Below are positions 1-8,659 of a DNA stretch of 35,246 nt, piece after piece; the stretch's first letter is position 1, and each line of letters starts with the position of its first letter. The translations under genes were made by a program, and so were the position numbers. The DNA comes from Verrucomicrobiota bacterium (GTDB taxonomy: Bacteria > Verrucomicrobiota > Verrucomicrobiia > Limisphaerales > JAIPKD01), in the NCBI GenBank assembly GCA_021733835.1, contig JAIPKD010000027.1, forward strand, positions 1 to 35,246, given 5' to 3'. Below the pieces are notes generated by a model. The model was not told where the DNA came from and did not search any database. It saw nothing but the letters and a program-made list of their open reading frames with translations.

Positions 1-2
1 TG

Positions 3-3000
3 CTCACATTCACCGCCGCGGCCACGGATGTAGATGAACCAGCGCAGACATTGACCTTCGGTCTTGGTGAAGGCACGCCTGCCGGAGCTGCGGTAGACCC
101 GGACACCGGCGAGTTCACATGGACGCCGACAGAGGCGCAGGGGCCATCTACGAACAGCATAACGATCGAGGTGACAGACGACGGCGAGGCCGCGCTCAGT
201 GATTTGGTAACGTTTGAGGTGGTCGTCAGCGAAAATGATACTCCCATTTCGCGAACACTCCCTCGATTTTATGCACCCGGTGGAAGTGTAGAAGTCACTC
301 TAATAATTAACTGTGGTAGAGGAGATAGTATAGTTCCATTTGAGGTGATGGAAACTCTGCCTGAGGGTTGGAGCTTTGAAGAGGTAACAAGTGCGTCGGT
401 TGAGCCGAGCAAGCCGGCATCGGGCGCAACTGGAACCATAGAGTTTTCTTGGTTGGAGACTTCCTCAAACTTCGTAACTCTTACTTACAAGGTGAGTGTA
501 CCTGACGACGAGAATGGGATGCAGACATTTAACGGTCTAATGTCTTATTACACGAGAGGTGCCAAACATTTAGTACCTATAAGTGGTAATAAGGAAATTG
601 AAGAATACATTTTCCACAGCGCCGACACGAATCGAGATTTGCAAATACAACTCATGCCTGAATTAAAACGGGTTGTCCGCTTATATAACAGCGATGGCTA
701 CCACGTGGCACCCGATACCGATGATGAGTATGCGCCGGGATTAGGCTCCGATAACGGCCAACCACATGACTCAGACTATGATCCGCAGGATTGGAAGATT
801 CAGCTCTCACCTGAATTAACGCGGCTTATCCAGTTTTATAACTGTGACGGTTATCATCATGAAGCTGAAACCGAAGACGGTTTTGCGCCCGGACCGGAAG
901 AATCGGGAAATTTACAAATGCGCATGTCAAATCATGAAACGACAGTCGAACATAAATTTTCGCAGGATACATATCCCATTCAAGGCACATTGGAAGTATC
1001 GGTGACCGTGGATTACCATGGAGATGATATCACAGCCCTGGCGTTTACCGATGAGATTCCCGAAGGCTGGAATTTCAAAGCAATAACCAGCATGCCGGAT
1101 CCGGCGGTCTCGCCGTTGAGCGACGCTTCCGGTAAGCTCAAGTTTGCATGGATATCCGTGCCGGAATTTCCGATAACCTTAAGCTACGAAGTTACTGTAC
1201 CATCCGATGCTTCAGGAGATGAACAATTAATCGGTCAATTAATATATCGTACTATGGGCAATGAGCGACACGTGGAAGTAGAACGCAGTTTCCCTGTGCC
1301 TTGTTCGGATTTAGTTGTATCAAATCCAATAAGCCAAGCTATTGACGCACAACCGGGTGAGAAGCTAAATCTGGATATTACTATAGAGAACATCGGGACT
1401 GCAAATGCGGTAGCAGATGACGAATCAACCGGATGGGATACGACGCTGTATTTGTCAGTAGACGAACAGTTTGAGGAAGATATTGACTGGGAAATTGCGA
1501 AGTTCGCATTAAACGAGCTTGCCGCCGGCACGAATGAGACACGCATATCAACATTCACTGTGCCAAAGAGCCCGGGCACGTATTACCTTGCCGCTAAAGT
1601 GGATAATTTAAACGTTATTCATGAGTTGGATGAGACGAATAACTGGAGCGAGGTGGTAATATTAGATGTAAAGACAAATAATCCGCCTGTAATTGATCCA
1701 ATTCAAGACCAAACGATAATTGAACTCACGGAATTCAATTTAACTACTGCCGCTTCAGATGCGGATGAACCTGATCAGACGTTGACCTTCGGTCTTGGCG
1801 AAGGCGCACCTACGGGTGCTGCGGTAGATCCGAGCACCGGCGAGTTCACATGGACGCCGACCGAGGCGCAGGGGCCGTCGACGAACAGCATAACAATCGA
1901 GGTGACAGACGACGGCGAGCCAGCGCTCAGTGATTCGGTAACGTTTGAGGTGGTTGTCAGTGAGGTCAACGAGGCGCCGGAGGTTGAGCCGGTTTCAGAC
2001 CAAACCGTTGACGAACAGACGATGCTGACATTCACCGCTGCGGCTACGGACGTGGATGAACCAGCGCAGACATTGACCTTCGGTCTTGGTGAGGGCGCGC
2101 CTACAGGTGCTGCGGTAGACCCGAGCACCGGCGAGTTTACATGGACGCCGACAGAGGTGCAGGGGCCGTCTACGAACAGCATAACGATTGAGGTAACAGA
2201 CGACGGCGAACCAGTCCTCAGTGATTCGGTAACGTTTGAGGTGGTTGTCAGTGAGGTCAACGAGGCGCCGGAGATTGAGCCTGTTGCTGATCAAACCGTT
2301 GACGAAGAGACGATGCTCACATTCACCGTCGCGGCTACGGATGTGGATGAACCATCGCAGACACTGACATTTGGTCTTAGCGAAGGCGCGCCTACGGCTG
2401 CTGTGATCGGTCCGGATACCGGCGAGTTTACATGGACGCCGACGGAGGCGCAGGGGCCGTTGACGAACAGCGTAACAATCGAGGTAACAGACGACGGCGA
2501 GCCTGTGCTCACTGATGCGGTCACATTCGATATAATTGTTAAAAAGAGCGAAAATCCTATTCTCCGGCGATTGCCTCGATATTATACACCCGGTGAAACC
2601 GTAAAAGTGGGATTAACAATTAATTACAATAACAATGCAATTGCAGCTCCGTATACGATAACAGAAACTTTGCCTGAAGGATGGAGCTTCAAGAAGGTGA
2701 TAAGCGCGTCCGTTGAGCCGAGCAAACCGGAACCGGGTGCAACAGGAACCATAGAGTTTTCGTGGTTGGAGGCTTCTTCAAACCATATAGAAATCACTTA
2801 TGAAGTTCGTGTACCTGCTGATGCACAAGGAACGAACACCTTCAATGGCAAAGAAGTGTTTTACAAGGATGGAGCTCAGCGGATAGTGACCATTCGTGGC
2901 GATAAAGAAATATATGAGTTACCGGGGCATGATCTAAAAATATCACGATCCGACGGTATAGTTACTGTAGAGTGGGGAGGCGATTATCAGCTCGAGACAT

Positions 3001-3104
3001 CGACCTCGGTTACAGGGCCTTGGAGACTGAGCGATCAGACCAGCCCCGCTATCTTCCCGATACATGAGCATCAAATGATGTTCTTTAAACTAAGGATAGA
3101 ATGA
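3..3104 (+). CDS. Large extracellular repeat protein (5' partial): putative Ig (He_PIG/cadherin-like) repeats, DUF11-like beta domains, CARDB domain, two dockerin/EF-hand-like motifs
   Basis: The frame is open upstream of the listed start at 51 back to the window edge (LTFTAAATDVDEPAQT). About four copies of LTFGLGEGAPTGAAVDPSTGEFTWTPTEAQGPSTNSITIEVTDDGEP; CARDB-like segment (LDITIENIGTANAV...YYLAAKVDNLNVIHELDETNN); C-terminal YQLETSTSVTGPWRLSD...FFKLRIE. Confidence 0.88.
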   Translation, partial: LTFTAAATDVDEPAQTLTFGLGEGTPAGAAVDPDTGEFTWTPTEAQGPSTNSITIEVTDDGEAALSDLVTFEVVVSENDTPISRTLPRFYAPGGSVEVTLIINCGRGDSIVPFEVMETLPEGWSFEEVTSASVEPSKPASGATGTIEFSWLETSSNFVTLTYKVSVPDDENGMQTFNGLMSYYTRGAKHLVPISGNKEIEEYIFHSADTNRDLQIQLMPELKRVVRLYNSDGYHVAPDTDDEYAPGLGSDNGQPHDSDYDPQDWKIQLSPELTRLIQFYNCDGYHHEAETEDGFAPGPEESGNLQMRMSNHETTVEHKFSQDTYPIQGTLEVSVTVDYHGDDITALAFTDEIPEGWNFKAITSMPDPAVSPLSDASGKLKFAWISVPEFPITLSYEVTVPSDASGDEQLIGQLIYRTMGNERHVEVERSFPVPCSDLVVSNPISQAIDAQPGEKLNLDITIENIGTANAVADDESTGWDTTLYLSVDEQFEEDIDWEIAKFALNELAAGTNETRISTFTVPKSPGTYYLAAKVDNLNVIHELDETNNWSEVVILDVKTNNPPVIDPIQDQTIIELTEFNLTTAASDADEPDQTLTFGLGEGAPTGAAVDPSTGEFTWTPTEAQGPSTNSITIEVTDDGEPALSDSVTFEVVVSEVNEAPEVEPVSDQTVDEQTMLTFTAAATDVDEPAQTLTFGLGEGAPTGAAVDPSTGEFTWTPTEVQGPSTNSITIEVTDDGEPVLSDSVTFEVVVSEVNEAPEIEPVADQTVDEETMLTFTVAATDVDEPSQTLTFGLSEGAPTAAVIGPDTGEFTWTPTEAQGPLTNSVTIEVTDDGEPVLTDAVTFDIIVKKSENPILRRLPRYYTPGETVKVGLTINYNNNAIAAPYTITETLPEGWSFKKVISASVEPSKPEPGATGTIEFSWLEASSNHIEITYEVRVPADAQGTNTFNGKEVFYKDGAQRIVTIRGDKEIYELPGHDLKISRSDGIVTVEWGGDYQLETSTSVTGPWRLSDQTSPAIFPIHEHQMMFFKLRIE
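1740..2540 (+). repeat. Tandem Ig-domain repeats, about 291-bp (97-aa) period, near-identical at DNA level
   Basis: The 'gaccttcggtcttgg..aaggcgc.cct' block recurs near 1785, 2075 and 2365, with another copy near 51; long shared stretches such as accggcgagtt.acatggacgccgac.gagg.gcaggggccg. Confidence 0.85.
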
Positions 3105-3302
3105 ATCAAGGGCAAGTTGGATGCTGTTCCAATCGATTCGGACCGGATTCGATAGTCAATTCAGGAACACTCCGAATCGTGGTGCTTTTTGCGCCGAGGA
3201 TAAGCGAGAAAAGTATATGCAAATACGCATATGCCCCCGGGGTTTAATGTTTCTCCATAACAGCCACAGTGCCGCGATTTATGCGATCTATGGAAGATTC
3301 TA

Positions 3303-6300
3303 TTATTCGTGTTTATGTCGAGACATTAATTTCTTGTTGGCCATGTAATAAAGCACCGGCACCGCCATCCGGCTTATTAGTAGTGACGCGATTTCGCCGG
3401 CCATAAGCGCTATGGCGAGCCCCTGGAAAATTGGATCGGCAAGTATGACGGATGCGCCGACCACGACAGCCAGGGCGGTGAGGAGCATTGGTCTGAATCT
3501 CACGGCGCCGGCGTCCACGACCGCCTCGTCAAGGGGCATACCTTCTTTTAGTCGAAGCTCGATGAAGTCGACGAGGATAATCGAATTCCTAACCACTATA
3601 CCGGCGCCGGCCATGAAACCGATCATTGAGGTTGCGGTAAAGAATGCGTCCATCAATCCGTGTGCGGGCATGATGCCGACCAGCGAGAACGGAATTGCCG
3701 CCATAACGATCAAAGGGGTTATGAATGAACGGAACCATCCGACCATGAGCACATATATAAGGATGAGCACCGCGGCGAATGCAAGCCCTAGGTCTTTGAA
3801 CACGCGCAGTGTTATGTCCCATTCACCGTCCCATTTTATCGAAGGTTCCTGGTCTGAGAAGGGTAGGTTAGCGTTGAAGATTTCGATGTTGGTTTTCGAG
3901 CCGCCGTAGTTGGTAGCGTTAAGTTGATGGATTTTTTTGTTCATCGCCAGGATGGCGTAAACGGGGCTTTCTATCGAACCCGCCACGTCGCCGATGACGT
4001 AACGAACCGGTTTGAGATTCTTATGGTAGATACTTTTGTCGGTGATTGTTTCCTCGAGTTTGACCAATTCCCTGAGCGGCACCAGCGCCGATGAGGTACG
4101 GTCAACCGGTTCCGGTAGTGCGTTGGCATCGCCGGAGCTGACGCGTATGCCGAGCAGGTCTTCGGGAGTGGTTCTTGCGGATTGCGGAATACTAAGGAGC
4201 AGGTTTACATCTTCCTTTTCGCTGGGCATATGTACCAGGTCAACGGATAATCCGTCCACTGCTATCCTGAGCGTTTTGGATATAGTTTCTGTGCTGATAC
4301 CGTTGAGTGCGGCTTTTTCTTTATCCACTACAAAGCGCACTTTCGGTTGGTCGGCCTCGAGGTACCAATCCGTGTCAACGACGCCGTCGGTGTTTTTGAA
4401 GACGTTGATCATTTCCTTGGTAAGCGCCAGCCGGCTTTCTTCGTTCGGCCCATAGATTTCGGCGACTAGAGTTTGTAGCACCGGCGGTCCCGGCGGCACT
4501 TCCGCTACGGCTATGCGGGCGTTGTATTTCTCGGCTACGGCGGCGAGCTTGGGTCGCACGCGTACGGCGACATCGTGGCTTTGTGCGTCACGGTCGTGCT
4601 TGGGCAGGAGGTTGACCTGGATATCGGCCACGTTTGCGCCGCTTCGATAAAAGTAATGGCGGACGAGGCCGTTGAAATTGAACGGGGCGGCGGTTCCGAT
4701 ATAGGTTTGATAGTCGGTGACCTCCGGTTCGCGTCTTACCACTTCACCGATCTCGCGGGCGGCTTGCGCGGTATACTCGAGCGCACTGCCTTCGGGCATA
4801 TTGATTATTACCTGGAACTCGCTCTTATTATCGAATGGCAGCATTTTGACTTGTACCCAACCGATACCGACCAGGGCCATTGCGCCTAAAAGGAGGATTA
4901 CGATAGAAATAAGGAACGCCCAGCGCCACATTACATGCGAGATCAGCGGCGCCATGAATTTGCGGTAGAGTCGCGTGAACCAATCTTCTTCGTGCCCGTG
5001 CACCATGTTTTCATCGGTCATCTGGATTTTTGCGGGTTTTCTCAACACCCTTACCGACGCCCAAGGTGTAACAATGAAGGCTATGGCGAGTGAAAAGAAC
5101 ATTGCCGCGCTGGCGCCGATGGGTATGGGACGCATGTACGGCCCCATTAATCCGCCGACAAATGCCATCGGCACTATCGCGGCTATAACGGCCCAGGTCG
5201 CCAGTATCGTCGGATTCCCGACTTCGCTGACCGCTTCTTCGGCTATCTCAAATACGCCACGTTCACGATTTTTTGGAAGGTGATAGTGGCGGACTATATT
5301 CTCAATTACAACAATTGCGTCGTCTACGAGGATACCTATCGAAAATATCAGTGCGAACAGGGTAATCCTGTTCAGTGTATAACCGTACAAGTAGAATACC
5401 AGCAATGTGAGGGCGAGTGTAGACGGTATGGCAATTGCCACAACAAATGACTCGCGCCAGCCGAGGAACAGGAGAATAAGAGCCGAGACGCCGAACACCG
5501 CGATGAGCATATGGAAGAGGAGCTCGTTGGATTTCTCGGCCGCTGTTTCACCGTAGTTTCGCGTGGTATCAACGTTGATATCGGAAGGGATAATCACGCC
5601 CTTGAGCGTCTCGACCTTGCGGAGCACTTCATCGGCAACATCTATAGCGTTAGCGCCGGGCCTTTTTGCGACGGTAAGAGTAACCGCCGGTTGTTCGTTC
5701 GAGGTTTTCGATACGGCGGCGCCTTCGCCGAAGAAGACGTATTGTGACGGTTCCTCGCCCCCGTCGGTTATGTCGGCTACCTGGCGCAGATAGACGGGTT
5801 TGCCCATGTAAACGCCTACGACGACGTTTGCCACATCCTCGGCGTTTTCCAAGAAGCCGCCTGTTTCGACAATGACCTCTTTGTTGTTGGCGGTGAGCCC
5901 ACCCGGGATGTATTGGCTGTTGGCCTGCTGGATCATGGGTACTATACCCAGCGGGGTAAGGTCGTAGGCGGCCAGGCGGACGGGGTCTAGGTCGACGCGT
6001 ACCTCGCGCTTGGAGCCGCCTATGAGCATGGTCTCCGCGACTCTCGGGATTTGTTTAACCTCGTCATCGACCTGCGCCACAAGTCTACGGAGGGTGAGAT
6101 GATCATATTTGGAGCTGTGGAGGGTGAGACTCAGGATCGGGACATCATCGATAGAGCGCGGTTTGATCAGCGGTTTTGAAACGCCGTGAGGGATTCGGTC
6201 GTAGTTCATCTGCAGCTTCTGGTTCAGTTTGACCAGGCTTTCTTCGATGTCTTCGCCGACGTAGAAGCGTACGATAACCATGCTCTGCCCCGGGCTCGAG

Positions 6301-6587
6301 GTGGAGTAGATGTATTCTACACCCTCGATTTCCCAAAGCAGTTTTTCCATCGGCCGCGTTACGCGTTCTTCCATTTCCTTTGCCGAGGCGCCGGGCATTT
6401 GCACCAGTACATCGATCATCGGCACCTTAATCTGCGGCTCTTCTTCGCGCGGCAGCATTATGACCGCGCCTATTCCGAGTAGAATCGAGGTGATGATGAG
6501 CAGCGGTGTAAGCTTGGATTTAATAAACGCATGGGCGATCTGTCCGGCCGTGCCCATTTTTGTGTTATGGGGAGCTCTATCGTTCAT
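3303..6587 (-). CDS. RND family efflux transporter permease (AcrB/CusA-like)
   Basis: 1094 aa; N-terminal single TM then porter domain, [17 protein letters not shown] (RND motif region), duplicated TM halves, [17 protein letters not shown]. Confidence 0.95.
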   Translation of the reverse strand: MNDRAPHNTKMGTAGQIAHAFIKSKLTPLLIITSILLGIGAVIMLPREEEPQIKVPMIDVLVQMPGASAKEMEERVTRPMEKLLWEIEGVEYIYSTSSPGQSMVIVRFYVGEDIEESLVKLNQKLQMNYDRIPHGVSKPLIKPRSIDDVPILSLTLHSSKYDHLTLRRLVAQVDDEVKQIPRVAETMLIGGSKREVRVDLDPVRLAAYDLTPLGIVPMIQQANSQYIPGGLTANNKEVIVETGGFLENAEDVANVVVGVYMGKPVYLRQVADITDGGEEPSQYVFFGEGAAVSKTSNEQPAVTLTVAKRPGANAIDVADEVLRKVETLKGVIIPSDINVDTTRNYGETAAEKSNELLFHMLIAVFGVSALILLFLGWRESFVVAIAIPSTLALTLLVFYLYGYTLNRITLFALIFSIGILVDDAIVVIENIVRHYHLPKNRERGVFEIAEEAVSEVGNPTILATWAVIAAIVPMAFVGGLMGPYMRPIPIGASAAMFFSLAIAFIVTPWASVRVLRKPAKIQMTDENMVHGHEEDWFTRLYRKFMAPLISHVMWRWAFLISIVILLLGAMALVGIGWVQVKMLPFDNKSEFQVIINMPEGSALEYTAQAAREIGEVVRREPEVTDYQTYIGTAAPFNFNGLVRHYFYRSGANVADIQVNLLPKHDRDAQSHDVAVRVRPKLAAVAEKYNARIAVAEVPPGPPVLQTLVAEIYGPNEESRLALTKEMINVFKNTDGVVDTDWYLEADQPKVRFVVDKEKAALNGISTETISKTLRIAVDGLSVDLVHMPSEKEDVNLLLSIPQSARTTPEDLLGIRVSSGDANALPEPVDRTSSALVPLRELVKLEETITDKSIYHKNLKPVRYVIGDVAGSIESPVYAILAMNKKIHQLNATNYGGSKTNIEIFNANLPFSDQEPSIKWDGEWDITLRVFKDLGLAFAAVLILIYVLMVGWFRSFITPLIVMAAIPFSLVGIMPAHGLMDAFFTATSMIGFMAGAGIVVRNSIILVDFIELRLKEGMPLDEAVVDAGAVRFRPMLLTALAVVVGASVILADPIFQGLAIALMAGEIASLLISRMAVPVLYYMANKKLMSRHKHE

Positions 6588-7624
6588 GACTTAATCCTGA
6601 CAGGTTGACCGTCCTTCAAATGCTCGTTTCCAGAGACAATGATTTGTTCTCCTTCGTTTAAACCGGCGACTACCTCCACTTCGCCGTCAAAATTTTTCCC
6701 GGTCTTGACTAGCCGCATTTCCGCGTGTTCGTTTTCAACGACGAACACGGTTTCCATTTGTCCTTTTGTAATAACCGCCGAAGACGGGACGCGAATAGCC
6801 GCGACCTCGGCCAGGGGCAGCTTCACGCGTCCGAAATGTCCTGAGCGTAAACCCTCAATCTGCGGAAGATCGAGCTTTACCAGGAACGTCCTGCTACGCG
6901 GGTCCGAAGAGGGTGAAATCTCGCTGATTACGCCCTGCATCGAGGCGTTAATCGCCGGTATGCTGACATCGAGTTTTCGGTTTAACTCCAGTTTGCCGCC
7001 GAAAGTTTCCGGTACATGCACCTCGAGCCTCAGGTTAGTGGGGTCTTCCATTTCGAATAAAGATTTTCCGGGCACCGCCATGTCGCCGACGTCTACGTAC
7101 TTGACCGTAATTACTCCCGAAAACGGCGCGTTTACTTTCGTGTAGCTGAGCATCGCCTGTGCTTCTTCGAGCGAGGCACGGGCGACGCGCTCACGTTCTT
7201 TAACGGCATCGAATTCCTGTTGGGTAATAACGTTATCGTTCAATAGCTTCTCGAACCTGTCCGCGTCGCTGACGGCGCGCTCGAGAACCGCCTGTGCCTG
7301 TTCGTATCTTGCCTGAATTTCGCGGGCCTCGATTCGCACCAGGAGGTCGCCGTCCTCCACATGTTTGCCGGGGATGGCATCCATCATCGATACCGTTCCA
7401 GACACCTTCGCGGAGACCTGCGCGCTGAGTTCAGGTGCTACAGTGCCGACAATCTCTTCTGTGGCGGTTCTATTTACACGATGAACCGTCTGCGCTTGAA
7501 CCGTCGCCGTTTCCAACGTTGTCGATTCCGGCTGGTGCTCCGGGTGTCCACCGCATCCTGCGAGAATACCGAAGGCCGCCAGGGTGGGGATGATTAAACC
7601 GATTCTTCGTAATATGCGTTTCAT
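6584..7624 (-). CDS. RND efflux periplasmic adaptor subunit (MFP/HlyD-like lipoprotein)
   Basis: 346 aa; lipobox [35 protein letters not shown] barrel-sandwich signature; ATGA overlap with the downstream pump gene. Confidence 0.93.
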   Translation of the reverse strand: MKRILRRIGLIIPTLAAFGILAGCGGHPEHQPESTTLETATVQAQTVHRVNRTATEEIVGTVAPELSAQVSAKVSGTVSMMDAIPGKHVEDGDLLVRIEAREIQARYEQAQAVLERAVSDADRFEKLLNDNVITQQEFDAVKERERVARASLEEAQAMLSYTKVNAPFSGVITVKYVDVGDMAVPGKSLFEMEDPTNLRLEVHVPETFGGKLELNRKLDVSIPAINASMQGVISEISPSSDPRSRTFLVKLDLPQIEGLRSGHFGRVKLPLAEVAAIRVPSSAVITKGQMETVFVVENEHAEMRLVKTGKNFDGEVEVVAGLNEGEQIIVSGNEHLKDGQPVRIKS

Positions 7625-7790
7625 ATTAACTAATGCTGATGATTTAACTTGGGATGTATTTGATCAGGAGATTTCGTTTTACTCAAAGACAAAAGGTAGC
7701 CATTCAACGCGGGACGCAAATTCCGCCATTTAGCTGAACCAAAAGGCCATGGCGCAGATCGAAAATGATAATTTTCAATACGCTGTCGGC

Positions 7791-8021
7791 CTACCCGCAA
7801 CAGCAGCCTCCGGCTTGGCTATCGTCTTTATCGGAGCACCCGAGTTTCCTGAGGAAAAACTCGGCAGGACACAGGTTTGTGAATGCCGACTGGACGAGGT
7901 TTGCGCCGACAAAAACTGTCAGCCACAACCAATACAAGCTGACCCAATACGCTAGGGCCAGGCTCACAAGCACCATAGTCCCCGCCAATACTCGAATTCC
8001 TTTTTCAACCGTCATACTCAA
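7791..8021 (-). CDS. DUF2892-type (YgaP-like) small membrane protein with Cys-rich tail
   Basis: 76 aa: KGIRVLAGTMVLVSLALAYW...WLTVFVGANLVQSAFTNLCPAEFFLRKLGC...GGCCCG. Confidence 0.8.
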   Translation of the reverse strand: MSMTVEKGIRVLAGTMVLVSLALAYWVSLYWLWLTVFVGANLVQSAFTNLCPAEFFLRKLGCSDKDDSQAGGCCCG

Positions 8022-8043
8022 CTCAATTTTATCGTTTTAAATT

Positions 8044-8055
8044 ATATGAACATAT
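8044..8055. promoter_or_regulatory. Candidate ArsR-family operator ATATG-AA-CATAT in the divergent spacer
   Basis: Perfect 5-bp arms with 2-bp spacer between divergent DUF2892 and arsR genes; resembles ArsR/SmtB operator half-sites (ATGAACA-type). Confidence 0.5.
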
Positions 8056-8072
8056 AGTAATGTAACAATAAT

Positions 8073-8090
8073 GCAAACACCGCTGTTTGC
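8073..8090. promoter_or_regulatory. Inverted repeat GCAAACA-CCGC-TGTTTGC upstream of arsR start
   Basis: Perfect 7-bp arms with 4-nt loop, about 20 bp upstream of the ATG at 8111. Confidence 0.5.
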
Positions 8091-8110
8091 AAATCGTTAA
8101 GCGCGGAATT

Positions 8111-8455
8111 ATGCAAAAAACCGAGGATAACTTACGTTTGTCGGACGAGGCGATCGAACTTGTCGCCAAGAGATTCAAGGTCTTATCTGAGCCCACGCGT
8201 CTCAAATTGTTGATGGCGTTGGACGAAGGCGAAAGGAATGTATCCGAACTCGTTGAGCTGACCGGTGAGGGCCAGGCCAATGTGTCGAGGCAGTTGAATT
8301 CGCTTACCGAGGCCGGAATTCTGGTGAGACGCAAAGAGAAACTCAGGGTCTTCTACAAGATCGCCGACAGATCGATAATCAGTCTATGCCGTCATGTCTG
8401 CGGCAGCCTGCGGCGTCATCATCAAGACAGGGCGGAGGCGTTTCAGAATGCCTAG
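8111..8455 (+). CDS. ArsR/SmtB-family winged-helix transcriptional regulator
   Basis: RFKVLSEPTRLKLLMALDEGERNVSELVELTGEGQANVSRQLNSLTEAGILVRRKE is a canonical ArsR HTH. ATG at 8111 is preferred over the TTG at 8087, which lies inside an inverted repeat. Confidence 0.93.
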   Translation: MQKTEDNLRLSDEAIELVAKRFKVLSEPTRLKLLMALDEGERNVSELVELTGEGQANVSRQLNSLTEAGILVRRKEKLRVFYKIADRSIISLCRHVCGSLRRHHQDRAEAFQNA

Positions 8456-8659
8456 CAAATATCCAAACCCCGGACGGCCGATCGGGCCTTGCAATCGTTT
8501 TGTTATGATCGGCACCGTTTATTGTTTTGACGTCGGGCGGTTTTTGTTTGATGTTTGTTTTCTATAGCCGATTTCCGTATGAATATATGAAAATCGGTGA
8601 TCACGGCCTAGCAACTTATCGCAGGAATATATTTTTTTAGAGCGAGATACGGGGAACAG

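Noticed and set aside
1775-2524. Minus-strand ORFs 1775-2260, 1995-2294 and 2291-2524
   Set aside because: Shadow ORFs of the tandem Ig repeats; no start context or recognisable domain.
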